Part shown: positions 1-5,797 of the stretch, one piece after another
Layout of the letters: each line of letters begins with the position of its first letter
Numbering within the stretch: the first letter of the stretch is position 1
Origin: Candidatus Pelagibacterales bacterium
GTDB lineage: Bacteria; Pseudomonadota; Alphaproteobacteria; TMED109
Direction: 5' to 3'
Assembly (NCBI GenBank): GCA_002720535.1
Contig: PBIU01000004.1
Coordinates: forward strand, 385,043 to 390,892
Length of the DNA stretch: 5,850 nucleotides
Position numbers and translations under genes: made by a program
Notes under the pieces: model-generated
Told to the model about the DNA's origin: nothing
Seen by the model: only the letters and a program-made list of their open reading frames with translations
Databases searched by the model: none

Positions 1-1
1 T

Positions 2-538
2 GTTACGCCAAATATTTTTGCTTTTACTCAAGAAAAAAAACTAACTGATGTTAATTATGAAACAAATGGTTTAGAGATAATTACTAGAAATGATTTAAGA
101 TGGCAGAGAAAAGATATAAAAACCACTCAGTTATTATTTGCTACTTTAATTAAAACTGAAGCACAGAAGTTAGGAGCAGATGATGCTTGGTTAATAGATT
201 GCGATGGTTTTGTTAATGAAGGAACCTCAAATAATGCTTACATAATAGATAAGAATAATAATATAATTACAAGAAACTTATCAAATAAGCTGCTCCCAGG
301 AATTACTCGTAAATCCATAATAGAAGTTGCAAAAAAATTAAAACTTTCTATTGAAGAAAGACCATTTACTGTCAAAGAAGCGCTTGAATCTAATGAAGCT
401 TTTATATCATCAGCATCTACTTTGATAGCACCTGTTACAAAAATAGATAAAAATAATATTGGAAAAGGACAAATGGGTCCTATAACAGAAATTTTAAGAG
501 AAACTTATATTAAAATAAGTAAAAATAATTCTATATAA
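2..538 (+). CDS. dat: D-amino acid aminotransferase, class IV (5' truncated by window edge)
   Basis: The reading frame is open from base 2 and ends at TAA 536-538, giving the last 178 residues of a protein that is usually about 285 residues. The family is PLP-dependent fold-type IV transaminases, which exchange amino groups between D-amino acids and 2-oxoacids in the cytoplasm, for example supplying D-Ala or D-Glu. The fragment contains DLRWQRKDIK, the D-amino acid aminotransferase hallmark whose final Lys (fragment residue 40) is the expected Schiff-base lysine. EGTSNN (73-78) carries the conserved Glu facing the PLP ring nitrogen. The stretch from E73 through LLPGITR fits the PROSITE class IV aminotransferase signature. 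The substrate-carboxylate residues lie in the missing N-terminal part, so D- versus L-specificity cannot be confirmed; a branched-chain or aminodeoxychorismate-type enzyme is a less likely alternative. A 118-bp gap with its own promoter candidate separates it from the next operon. Confidence 0.85.
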   Translation, partial: VTPNIFAFTQEKKLTDVNYETNGLEIITRNDLRWQRKDIKTTQLLFATLIKTEAQKLGADDAWLIDCDGFVNEGTSNNAYIIDKNNNIITRNLSNKLLPGITRKSIIEVAKKLKLSIEERPFTVKEALESNEAFISSASTLIAPVTKIDKNNIGKGQMGPITEILRETYIKISKNNSI

Positions 539-615
539 TTTTTATTATATATTTTTATTTAAACAAAGCTCTTAACCATATATAATATTTCAATATTTTT
601 AGTTTGTAATAAAAC

Positions 616-624
616 TGTTATAAT
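616..624 (+). promoter_or_regulatory. Candidate extended -10 promoter of the 657-4433 operon
   Basis: TGTTATAAT at 616-624 matches an extended -10 element (TGn followed by TATAAT at 619-624). No convincing -35 is found 16-18 bp upstream, which an extended -10 tolerates. The start would fall near 630, leaving a leader of about 25 nt before the ATG at 657. It is the best promoter-like site in the 118-bp gap 539-656, but TATAAT-like strings are common in DNA this AT-rich; another lies at 581-586 without the TG extension. No operator-like inverted repeat and no hairpin terminator for the upstream aminotransferase gene were seen in the gap. Confidence 0.4.
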
Positions 625-656
625 CATCTACTAATAAATACTATTATGGAAACGCT

Positions 657-1739
657 ATGAAATTAAAATCTAAACCATTAAAAATATTAATATTTACTAT
701 ATTCAAAAAGGCAGGATGCAATAAAGCAGAAGCTGAGAGAATTGCTGAATATCTTACAAAAGCAAGTTTAGTAGGCCATGATAGTCATGGTGTAATAAGA
801 ACACCAAGATATGTTGATATGATAAAAGATAACCATATTGTTACGAATGTTAAACCTAAAATTCTAATGGAAAGTAATAATTTTAGTATTGTAGATGGTT
901 TAGATGGTTTTGGGCAAACTGTAGGTCCTTTTGCCTGTAAATTAGGAATTAAGAAGGCAAAAAAATATGGCAATTCTATTATAGGTATAAAAAATTCAGG
1001 ACACTTAGGAAGAATAGGAGATTTTTCTGAGATGGCAGCAGAAAAAGGAATTATATCTGTGCATTTTGTAAATAGTATTGCAGGTTTATTAGTTGCCCCA
1101 TATGGCTCTTGGGAAAGAAGGTTTTCTACTAATCCATTCTCAGCAGGAGTACCTATTAAAAATAAAAAACCATTTATTTTAGATTTCGCAACTTCACTTG
1201 TAGCTGAAGGAAAAGCATATGTCGCTCATCAAGGAGGAAAGTCTATTCCTAAAAATGCATTAATTAATGATAAGGGAAATGATACGAATGATACTAGCGT
1301 AATATACGGAACCAAAGACCCAAATGCTAAAAGTTCTAGAGGTGGAACAGGTGCTTTTCAACCATTTGGATTACATAAAGGATCCGGTTTATCATTTTTA
1401 TGCGAATTACTAGCAGGAGCTGTTACAGGAAGTGGTATGGGAAGAGATAATAAATCTCAGCCATTTAGGAACGGAATGTTCTCTATCTATTTAAACCCTT
1501 CTAAATATGTAAAAGGCAAAGAATATGATCAAGAAATAAAGAGATATATAAAATTTTTTAAATCTGCAGAACCTAATAAAGGCGTTAATCAAGTGCTTAT
1601 GCCTGGAGAAAAAGAAATACATAATGAAAAAGACAGATTAAAAAATGGTATTCCTATGACTAAAATAACCTGGGATGCAATTAAGGATACGGCTATATCT
1701 CTAAAAATAGATAGTAAATTAATTAATAAATGCTTATGA
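657..1739 (+). CDS. Ldh2/HcxB-type hydroxycarboxylate (malate/lactate/ureidoglycolate family) dehydrogenase
   Basis: This 360-residue protein belongs to the malate/L-lactate dehydrogenase family, a non-Rossmann NAD(P)-dependent fold that interconverts 2-hydroxyacids and 2-oxoacids in the cytoplasm. From memory it is closest to E. coli HcxB (YbiC, about 361 aa). Visible motifs are GHDSHGVIRTP (40-50) with the expected catalytic His44 and Arg48, GFGQ (84-87), NSGHLGRIGD (113-122), the VAPYGSWERRFSTNP block (146-160), LDFATS (175-180), HKGSG (240-244) and a C-terminal PGE...R...GIP segment (317-333). Length and motifs indicate an intact enzyme. The start has GGAA (648-651) five bases upstream; an upstream ATG at 646 is out of frame and closes after four codons. 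It is the first gene of a four-gene operon, 28 bp before the nitroreductase gene. The family includes lactate, malate, ureidoglycolate, 2,3-diketogulonate and (R)-sulfolactate (ComC) enzymes, so the substrate is not fixed by sequence. The neighbouring HisD-type and SDR dehydrogenases suggest a shared catabolic route. Confidence 0.88.
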   Translation: MKLKSKPLKILIFTIFKKAGCNKAEAERIAEYLTKASLVGHDSHGVIRTPRYVDMIKDNHIVTNVKPKILMESNNFSIVDGLDGFGQTVGPFACKLGIKKAKKYGNSIIGIKNSGHLGRIGDFSEMAAEKGIISVHFVNSIAGLLVAPYGSWERRFSTNPFSAGVPIKNKKPFILDFATSLVAEGKAYVAHQGGKSIPKNALINDKGNDTNDTSVIYGTKDPNAKSSRGGTGAFQPFGLHKGSGLSFLCELLAGAVTGSGMGRDNKSQPFRNGMFSIYLNPSKYVKGKEYDQEIKRYIKFFKSAEPNKGVNQVLMPGEKEIHNEKDRLKNGIPMTKITWDAIKDTAISLKIDSKLINKCL

Positions 1740-1767
1740 AGTATAAATACATAAGAATGGAAGTAAG

Positions 1768-2337
1768 ATGTCCGAGGTTTTAGACTTCTTCTCTAAGAGA
1801 AGATCTGTTACAGCAAAAAGAATGAGTGAAGGAAATGTCCTAGAGGAACATTTACAGTTAATTCTTAATGCTGGTTTAAGAGTACCTGATCATGGTGGAG
1901 TTAAACCATGGAAAATTTCTGTAATAAAAGGCCAAAGAAGAAAAATATTTGATGAGAAAATTATCCTTAACGAATTTTTAAAAGATAATAATAATGCTTC
2001 AGAAGAATTAATTAAAATGGAATCCTCAAGGTTTCAGCGCGCTCATACGGTAATTGCAATTTTATCAACTCCTGAACTTGACCATAAAATACCGGAATGG
2101 GAACAAGTTTTATCTGCAGGAGCTGTCTGTACAACAATTTTATATGCTGCTCAAGCGTTAGGCTATGCTGCACAATGGGTAACAGAGTGGTATGCCTATA
2201 ATAAAAATATTATTGAAGAATTAGGAGGAGATCCTATGAAAGATAAAATTGCAGGATTTATATATATTGGCTCAAAAAATAAAGATCCAAAAGAGAGAAC
2301 TAGGCCTAATAAAGACGATTACGTAAGTTACTATTAA
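1768..2337 (+). CDS. YdjA-like FMN-dependent nitroreductase family protein
   Basis: This 189-residue protein is a small single-domain nitroreductase, a family of usually homodimeric flavoproteins that use NAD(P)H to reduce quinones, nitro compounds or activated double bonds. From memory it aligns best with E. coli YdjA (183 aa). Supporting motifs are RRSV at 11-14 (FMN phosphate contact region), RVPDHGGVKPW at 38-48, HKIPEWEQ at 106-113 (YdjA has a near-identical HKVPRWEQ), SAGAV at 116-120 and GFIYIG at 163-168. The start ATG has GGAAG (1759-1763) four bases upstream. It sits 28 bp after the hydroxycarboxylate dehydrogenase stop and 17 bp before the HisD-family gene, on the same strand, so co-transcription is very likely. 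Its physiological substrate is unknown. Its place among alcohol and hydroxyacid dehydrogenases suggests reduction of a reactive pathway intermediate or recycling of reduced nicotinamide, but nothing in the sequence decides this. Confidence 0.85.
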   Translation: MSEVLDFFSKRRSVTAKRMSEGNVLEEHLQLILNAGLRVPDHGGVKPWKISVIKGQRRKIFDEKIILNEFLKDNNNASEELIKMESSRFQRAHTVIAILSTPELDHKIPEWEQVLSAGAVCTTILYAAQALGYAAQWVTEWYAYNKNIIEELGGDPMKDKIAGFIYIGSKNKDPKERTRPNKDDYVSYY

Positions 2338-2354
2338 TAAATTAAGGAAATATT

Positions 2355-3665
2355 ATGACCATAAAATATTTGAAAAAAGGAAAAAATGATAATGATAGAG
2401 CACTGGAAGATGCAAGTGTTAGTGAAACAGTTAAAAAAACTTTAAAGATGATAAAAGAAGGCGGAGATAAAGCGGTAAGAGAGCTTTCAGAAAAGTTTGA
2501 TAACTACTCACCAAAATCCTTTAAACTTAGTTTATCTGAAATTAATGATTTAATAGATAAAGTACCTGCTAGAGATCTAGAAGATATAAAATTTGCTCAA
2601 GAACAAATTAGAAATTTTGCTCAAGCACAACGAGACTCAATGCAAGATATTGAAATAGAAACAATGCCTGGCGTAATTTTAGGTCACAAAAATATTCCGG
2701 TTCAGTCTGTAGGTTGTTATGTTCCTGGCGGAAAATTTCCAATGGTAGCTTCTGCTCATATGTCAATCGTTACTGCTAATGTAGCAAAAGTTCCAAGAAT
2801 TATTGCCTCAACGCCACCTTTTAAGGGTAAACCTAATCCTGCGGTAATTGCAGCTATGCACTTAGGCGGCGCTCATGAAATATATATATTAGGTGGTATA
2901 CAGGCTGTAGGGGCTATGGCATTAGGAACTGATACGATATCTCCTGTAGATATGCTAGTGGGGCCTGGCAATGCATTCGTTGCGGAAGCTAAAAGACAAC
3001 TATTTGGTGAAGTAGGAATTGATTTGTTTGCAGGTCCGACAGAAACTATGGTTATAGCAGATAAAACTGTTGACGCTGAACTCTGCGCGACAGATTTACT
3101 AGGACAAGCAGAACACGGCTATAATTCTCCTGCAATATTAATAACTAATGATGAAAAACTTGCAAAAAATACGATAGAAGAGATAAAAAGAATTTTAACC
3201 ATTTTACCAACTGCTGAAACAGCCTCCATTAGTTGGAAAGATTATGGCGAAGTCATTTTATGTGATACATACGAAGAGATGTTAGAAGTTGCTAATAATA
3301 TTTCATCAGAACATGTTCAAGTTATGACCTCCAAAGATGATTGGTTTTTAGATAATATGCATTCTTATGGAGCATTATTTTTAGGGCCAAGAACTAATGT
3401 ATCTAATGGAGATAAAGTAATTGGGACTAATCATACATTACCTACAAAAAGAGCAGGACGTTACACTGGTGGCCTTTGGGTAGGTAAATTTCTTAAAACA
3501 CATAGCTATCAAAAAATAACCTCTGATGATGCAGCCGTTAAAATTGGTAAATATTGTTCAAGACTTTCTATGTTAGAATCATTTATTGGACATGCTGAAC
3601 AAGCTAATATTAGAATTAGACGATACGGAGGACAAAATATACCATATGGCAAAGCTGCAGAATAA
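2355..3665 (+). CDS. hisD: Histidinol dehydrogenase family protein (HisD paralogue; possible HpsN-type catabolic dehydrogenase)
   Basis: This 436-residue protein has the full length of HisD, the zinc enzyme that oxidises an alcohol in two NAD-dependent steps through the aldehyde to the carboxylate. All core residues seem present by comparison with E. coli HisD: zinc ligands Gln251 and His254 (LLGQAEH), Asp353 (NGDK) and His413; catalytic Glu319-His320 (SSEHVQ); His360 (GTNHTLPT); and Glu408. CYVPGG (121-126), GGIQAVGA (180-187) and GPGN (203-206) are also intact. It departs from typical biosynthetic HisD in two places: [11 protein letters not shown] (226-236) has Thr where the signature expects a hydrophobic residue or Ser, and [14 protein letters not shown] (369-382) replaces the usual ARFSSPLGVxDFLKR-like segment. 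No other his gene is nearby; it lies between a nitroreductase and an SDR. This favours a paralogue acting on another C3-type alcohol, such as HpsN (sulfopropanediol 3-dehydrogenase), but true HisD cannot be excluded. AAGGAAA (2344-2350) is a good ribosome binding site. Confidence 0.88.
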   Translation: MTIKYLKKGKNDNDRALEDASVSETVKKTLKMIKEGGDKAVRELSEKFDNYSPKSFKLSLSEINDLIDKVPARDLEDIKFAQEQIRNFAQAQRDSMQDIEIETMPGVILGHKNIPVQSVGCYVPGGKFPMVASAHMSIVTANVAKVPRIIASTPPFKGKPNPAVIAAMHLGGAHEIYILGGIQAVGAMALGTDTISPVDMLVGPGNAFVAEAKRQLFGEVGIDLFAGPTETMVIADKTVDAELCATDLLGQAEHGYNSPAILITNDEKLAKNTIEEIKRILTILPTAETASISWKDYGEVILCDTYEEMLEVANNISSEHVQVMTSKDDWFLDNMHSYGALFLGPRTNVSNGDKVIGTNHTLPTKRAGRYTGGLWVGKFLKTHSYQKITSDDAAVKIGKYCSRLSMLESFIGHAEQANIRIRRYGGQNIPYGKAAE

Positions 3666-4433
3666 ATGATTGAATTGCCGACTACTCCTTCTTTTAGATT
3701 AGATAATCGTGAAGCACTTGTGACTGGTTCTTATGGAAGTATAGGCCTAGGTTGTAGTGTAGCTCTAGCTGAAGCTGGTGCAAATGTAACCATCTCTGGA
3801 AAAAATAATAATAAACTAAATGAGGTAGTTGAAGCCTTAAGTAAGAAAGGCTTTTCAGTACAGAAATTATTACTGGACATATCTGATATTAATTCTGTAA
3901 GGAAAATAATAGATAGAAAAGGACCATTTGAAATATTAGTTAATAGTGCAGGAATAGCTAAGCATTCAAAATCCTTAGATACAAAGCAAAATGATTATAA
4001 TAAAGTTATGAATATCAATACTAAATCTGCATATTTTTTAACACAAGCTGTTGCTAAAGGATTAATAAAAAATAATAAGCCAGGTTCTTTAATAAATATT
4101 TCATCTCAGATGGGTCATGTTGGAGGAATTGATAGAGCCGTATATTCAGCATCAAAGCATGCTATGGAAGGATTTACAAAATCAATGGCAATAGAATTTG
4201 GCAAACATAAAATTAGAGTAAATACAATCTGTCCAACTTTTATTAAATCTAATTTAACAAGCAAAAGTCTTAAAGATGAAAAAATAAGAAAATGGATAAA
4301 TAGTAATATTAAGTTGAATAGACTAGCAGAAGTAAATGATATTATGGGTGCAGTAATATTTTTATCCTCAGATGCATCTAATATGATTACAGGCTCTTCT
4401 TTAATGATAGATGGTGGTTGGACTGCAGGATAA
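3666..4433 (+). CDS. Classical short-chain dehydrogenase/reductase (SDR)
   Basis: This 255-residue protein is a single-domain Rossmann-fold SDR that oxidises or reduces a hydroxyl/carbonyl pair with NAD(P)(H). Visible elements are the cofactor loop TGSYGSIG (20-27), NSAG (93-96), Asn116 (MNINT), Ser147 (INISSQMG), the catalytic Tyr160 and Lys164 (YSASK), RVNTICP (184-190) and the C-terminal IDGGW (248-252). The cofactor loop is slightly unusual: Ser25 stands where TGxxxGxG has its second Gly. Overall it resembles gluconate 5-dehydrogenase or 3-oxoacyl-ACP reductase-like SDRs, which does not identify a substrate. Its ATG directly follows the TAA of the HisD-family gene with no intervening base and no strong ribosome binding site of its own, so translational coupling is likely. 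If the operon handles a sulfonated or other C3 diol, this would be the secondary-alcohol dehydrogenase; that is an inference. The gene stops four bases before the tRNA-derived repeat. Confidence 0.87.
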   Translation: MIELPTTPSFRLDNREALVTGSYGSIGLGCSVALAEAGANVTISGKNNNKLNEVVEALSKKGFSVQKLLLDISDINSVRKIIDRKGPFEILVNSAGIAKHSKSLDTKQNDYNKVMNINTKSAYFLTQAVAKGLIKNNKPGSLINISSQMGHVGGIDRAVYSASKHAMEGFTKSMAIEFGKHKIRVNTICPTFIKSNLTSKSLKDEKIRKWINSNIKLNRLAEVNDIMGAVIFLSSDASNMITGSSLMIDGGWTAG

Positions 4434-4437
4434 GATT

Positions 4438-4473
4438 AATAATGGTGAGCCCTACAGGATTCGAACCTGTGAC
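4438..4473. repeat. 36-bp direct repeat, copy 1 (tRNA 3'-end sequence)
   Basis: This block is identical over 36 bases to 5748-5783 and in the same orientation. Read on the minus strand it holds the end of the variable loop (GTC), the T arm, the acceptor 3' strand, CCA and five further bases (TTATT). Exact direct repeats of a tRNA 3' end are the usual signature of attachment sites used by tRNA-targeting tyrosine recombinases. Confidence 0.9.
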
Positions 4474-4487
4474 AAGGCGATTAAGAT
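4443..4487 (-). pseudogene. tRNA 3' half, tRNA-Lys(CUU)-like (attachment-site remnant)
   Basis: Read on the minus strand from 4487 to 4443, the segment begins with a 7-base anticodon-like loop ATCTTAA (T at position 33, CTT at 34-36, AA at 37-38). It continues with five bases TCGCC, a 5-base variable loop, the T arm (ACAGG, loop TTCGAAT, CCTGT), the acceptor 3' strand AGGGCTC, discriminator A and CCA. The matching 5' half, which should begin GAGCCCT and carry a D arm, is absent: the bases before the loop do not pair with TCGCC and no D arm is visible. It is therefore a tRNA fragment. The isotype is inferred only from the loop register and is moderately uncertain. Confidence 0.65.
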
Positions 4488-4538
4488 ACTAAAAATGGCT
4501 GTTTTCTGGGGTTTTTTAAAGATTTATTTGTCCACCAA

Positions 4539-4578
4539 TCTAATATAGTCTAATCTAGTCTAATATAGTCTAATCTAG
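4539..4578. repeat. Tandem repeat, four 10-bp units (alternating TCTAATATAG / TCTAATCTAG)
   Basis: Four head-to-tail 10-bp units are present; units 1 and 3 are identical, as are units 2 and 4, so the block is also a perfect 20-bp duplication. Match to the unit decays after 4580; 4579-4588 (TCTTATCCAC) is a weak fifth unit that contributes to the DnaA-box match. The period is about one helical turn, so the same face of the DNA is repeated, as in iterons or recombinase arm sites. It lies 66 bp inside the left tRNA remnant, in the convergent gap between the SDR and protease genes. Confidence 0.85.
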
Positions 4579-4580
4579 TC

Positions 4581-4589
4581 TTATCCACA
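4581..4589 (+). promoter_or_regulatory. DnaA-box match next to the 10-bp repeats
   Basis: TTATCCACA at 4581-4589 is an exact match to the consensus high-affinity DnaA box, three bases after the tandem repeats. I saw no second copy on either strand of the window. Repeats of helical period beside a DnaA box recall iteron-type replication origins, but with a single box and no replication initiator gene, chance or a role only in recombination remains possible. Confidence 0.35.
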
Positions 4590-4622
4590 AATAGCATCAT
4601 ATCTAGCCTTACTGATTAAAAT

Positions 4623-5708
4623 TTATTTTGATATAATTAAAAATACTGATTCTTCTACTTTTTGAATTATCTCTGTAAAACTATATTCCTCAGTATTTTT
4701 AGTATTATCTATATTTAAATCTCTTAATAGTGGTAGTGCATAATCAGATTTCACAGCAAAATTTACATTTTGTGGAATATTTCCTGATAATTTAAAAGTA
4801 ATTATAGAATCTAATGTTGCTGTCATAACTCCTACAACATCTCCATTTTTAGAAATCATAGGGCCACCTGAATTACCAGGTTGTATAGGTATATCGACCT
4901 GAAAAAATCTAATATCATCTTCTATTCCCGATAATGCATTAATTCTTCCAAAGTTAGCTTTTTGACTTTGCCCTTGTAATTGTATTAATGGATAACCAAG
5001 AGCAAAAACTTCATTACCTCTTTCACTATTATTAGCAGATACCAGATTTAACTTTTTTGTATTAATATTTATTTTTATTAATGCAAGATCATTTTGTTTA
5101 TCAACTTTTAATAAATCAGCATAATACTCTCTATTATTAAAAGTATCTTTAACTATAATTGTAGATGCTTCATCTATTACATGAAAATTTGTAATTAAAT
5201 GTCCGTTAGTACTTACAGCAAAGCCCGTTCCAGTAGCAAAGCCCTTCTCGGCTCTATGTTCCTTTGGCCTATAAACAGGAAGATCGGGTTTTCCTTTCAC
5301 TTCATTTTTTAACTCCGCTAATCTAATTAATGCATCTTTTTCATTTAAACCAAAAGTAAAAGCAAAACTAGCACCATCTTGATCTCTGCCAATACCTTCT
5401 CCAGTGGTACAACTAGTAGCTAACCAGTCCAAATCTAACAATCTACCATCAGTGCAAGTTAATGGAGCTTTTCCTCTTTGACCAGCACATCCAATAGCAA
5501 ATAAGGGTTTATAAGTAACATATGAACTTCCGCTACAAATTATTCCAGAATTCTCACCTTTAGCCTTTATTTCGCCTACACCCGCTAATAAATTATGATT
5601 AACGTCTCCAATAAAAACCTCATCATATTTATGAAATTTTCCTATAACCTTATACTGTGCACAAGATACAAGCATAAAAAAACTAATAAACATTAAAATA
5701 TATTTCAT
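4623..5708 (-). CDS. Lipoprotein trypsin-like (S1 family) serine protease with cysteine-rich N-terminal domain
   Basis: This 361-residue protein begins with a short hydrophobic signal and a lipobox LVSC (13-16), so Cys16 should be lipidated and the protein anchored to a membrane facing the periplasm. Residues 155-325 form a DegP-like trypsin fold with a complete triad: His176 (TNFHVI), Asp207 (NDLALIKI) and Ser280 (QPGNSGGPM); GTGFAVSTNGHLITN (160-174) is the typical lead-in. No PDZ domain follows, only about 35 residues, so it is not a standard HtrA. Residues 27-135 form a domain I do not recognise, rich in Gly and Cys (58, 74, 85, 100) with LTCTDGRL (83-90) and a Gly-rich GEGIGRDQDG run (103-112); the four cysteines could form periplasmic disulfides. 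It lies alone on the minus strand, convergent with the SDR operon and between two tRNA remnants, so it looks like island cargo. No clear ribosome binding site precedes the ATG; the lipobox position supports this start. Substrate unknown. Confidence 0.85.
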   Translation of the reverse strand: MKYILMFISFFMLVSCAQYKVIGKFHKYDEVFIGDVNHNLLAGVGEIKAKGENSGIICSGSSYVTYKPLFAIGCAGQRGKAPLTCTDGRLLDLDWLATSCTTGEGIGRDQDGASFAFTFGLNEKDALIRLAELKNEVKGKPDLPVYRPKEHRAEKGFATGTGFAVSTNGHLITNFHVIDEASTIIVKDTFNNREYYADLLKVDKQNDLALIKININTKKLNLVSANNSERGNEVFALGYPLIQLQGQSQKANFGRINALSGIEDDIRFFQVDIPIQPGNSGGPMISKNGDVVGVMTATLDSIITFKLSGNIPQNVNFAVKSDYALPLLRDLNIDNTKNTEEYSFTEIIQKVEESVFLIISK

Positions 5709-5747
5709 GATCTAATCATAATATGAATATTTAGTATTTGTCACTTA

Positions 5748-5783
5748 AATAATGGTGAGCCCTACAGGATTCGAACCTGTGAC
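5748..5783. repeat. 36-bp direct repeat, copy 2 (tRNA 3'-end sequence)
   Basis: Identical to 4438-4473 and in the same orientation, 1310 bp away. It covers the T arm, acceptor 3' strand, CCA and five trailing bases when read on the minus strand. The identity stops abruptly at the variable loop on one side and a few bases past CCA on the other. Confidence 0.9.
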
Positions 5784-5797
5784 CCATTCCTTAAAAG
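5753..5797 (-). pseudogene. tRNA 3' half, tRNA-Lys(UUU)-like (attachment-site remnant)
   Basis: Read on the minus strand from 5797 to 5753, it starts with CTTTTAA, the canonical tRNA-Lys(UUU) anticodon loop. It continues through GGAAT (expected 3' anticodon stem), variable loop GGGTC, the T arm (ACAGG, loop TTCGAAT, CCTGT), acceptor strand AGGGCTC, discriminator A and CCA. The preceding bases (TAGTG) do not pair with GGAAT, and no D arm or GAGCCCT acceptor strand occurs in the 53 bases left before the window edge, so the 5' half is missing. The break at the anticodon loop is where many tRNA-targeting integrases cross over. A 5' half lying beyond the edge behind an intron is a less likely alternative. 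Confidence 0.65.

Larger units (their letters stand above)
4438..5797. mobile_element. Putative integrative-element or island segment bounded by two tRNA 3'-half repeats
   Basis: Two direct copies of a tRNA 3' half flank 1.3 kb that holds a minus-strand serine protease gene, a 10-bp tandem repeat block and a DnaA-box match. Attachment sites running from the anticodon loop to the 3' end of a tRNA are established for many tyrosine-recombinase elements. Both copies lack the 5' half, so this looks like a segment within a stack of successive integrations at tRNA genes rather than one element next to its intact target. No integrase, excisionase or replication gene is visible. The left end lies four bases from the SDR stop codon. 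Alternatives are an old tRNA duplication followed by decay of the 5' halves, or a tRNA interrupted by an intron. Confidence 0.45.

Noticed and set aside
581..586. A second TATAAT in the gap before the operon
   Set aside because: It has no TG extension and no -35-like hexamer at a suitable distance; the site at 616-624 is better.
785..973. A 62-codon open frame on the minus strand
   Set aside because: It lies wholly inside the Ldh2-family gene, matches no family I know and is best explained as a shadow of that gene's codons.
4501..4520. GGGG followed by a T run, resembling the end of a terminator
   Set aside because: No complementary CCCC-containing arm lies upstream, so no stable stem forms.
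4539..4578. CRISPR array
   Set aside because: The units are 10 bp with no spacers and no cas genes are nearby.
5709..5744. Promoter-like pair for the protease gene (GTGACA at 5739-5744 and TATTAT at 5718-5723, minus strand)
   Set aside because: The spacer is only 15 bp and the -10 lies nine bases from the ATG, implying an almost leaderless message. In DNA this AT-rich the match is too weak to annotate.
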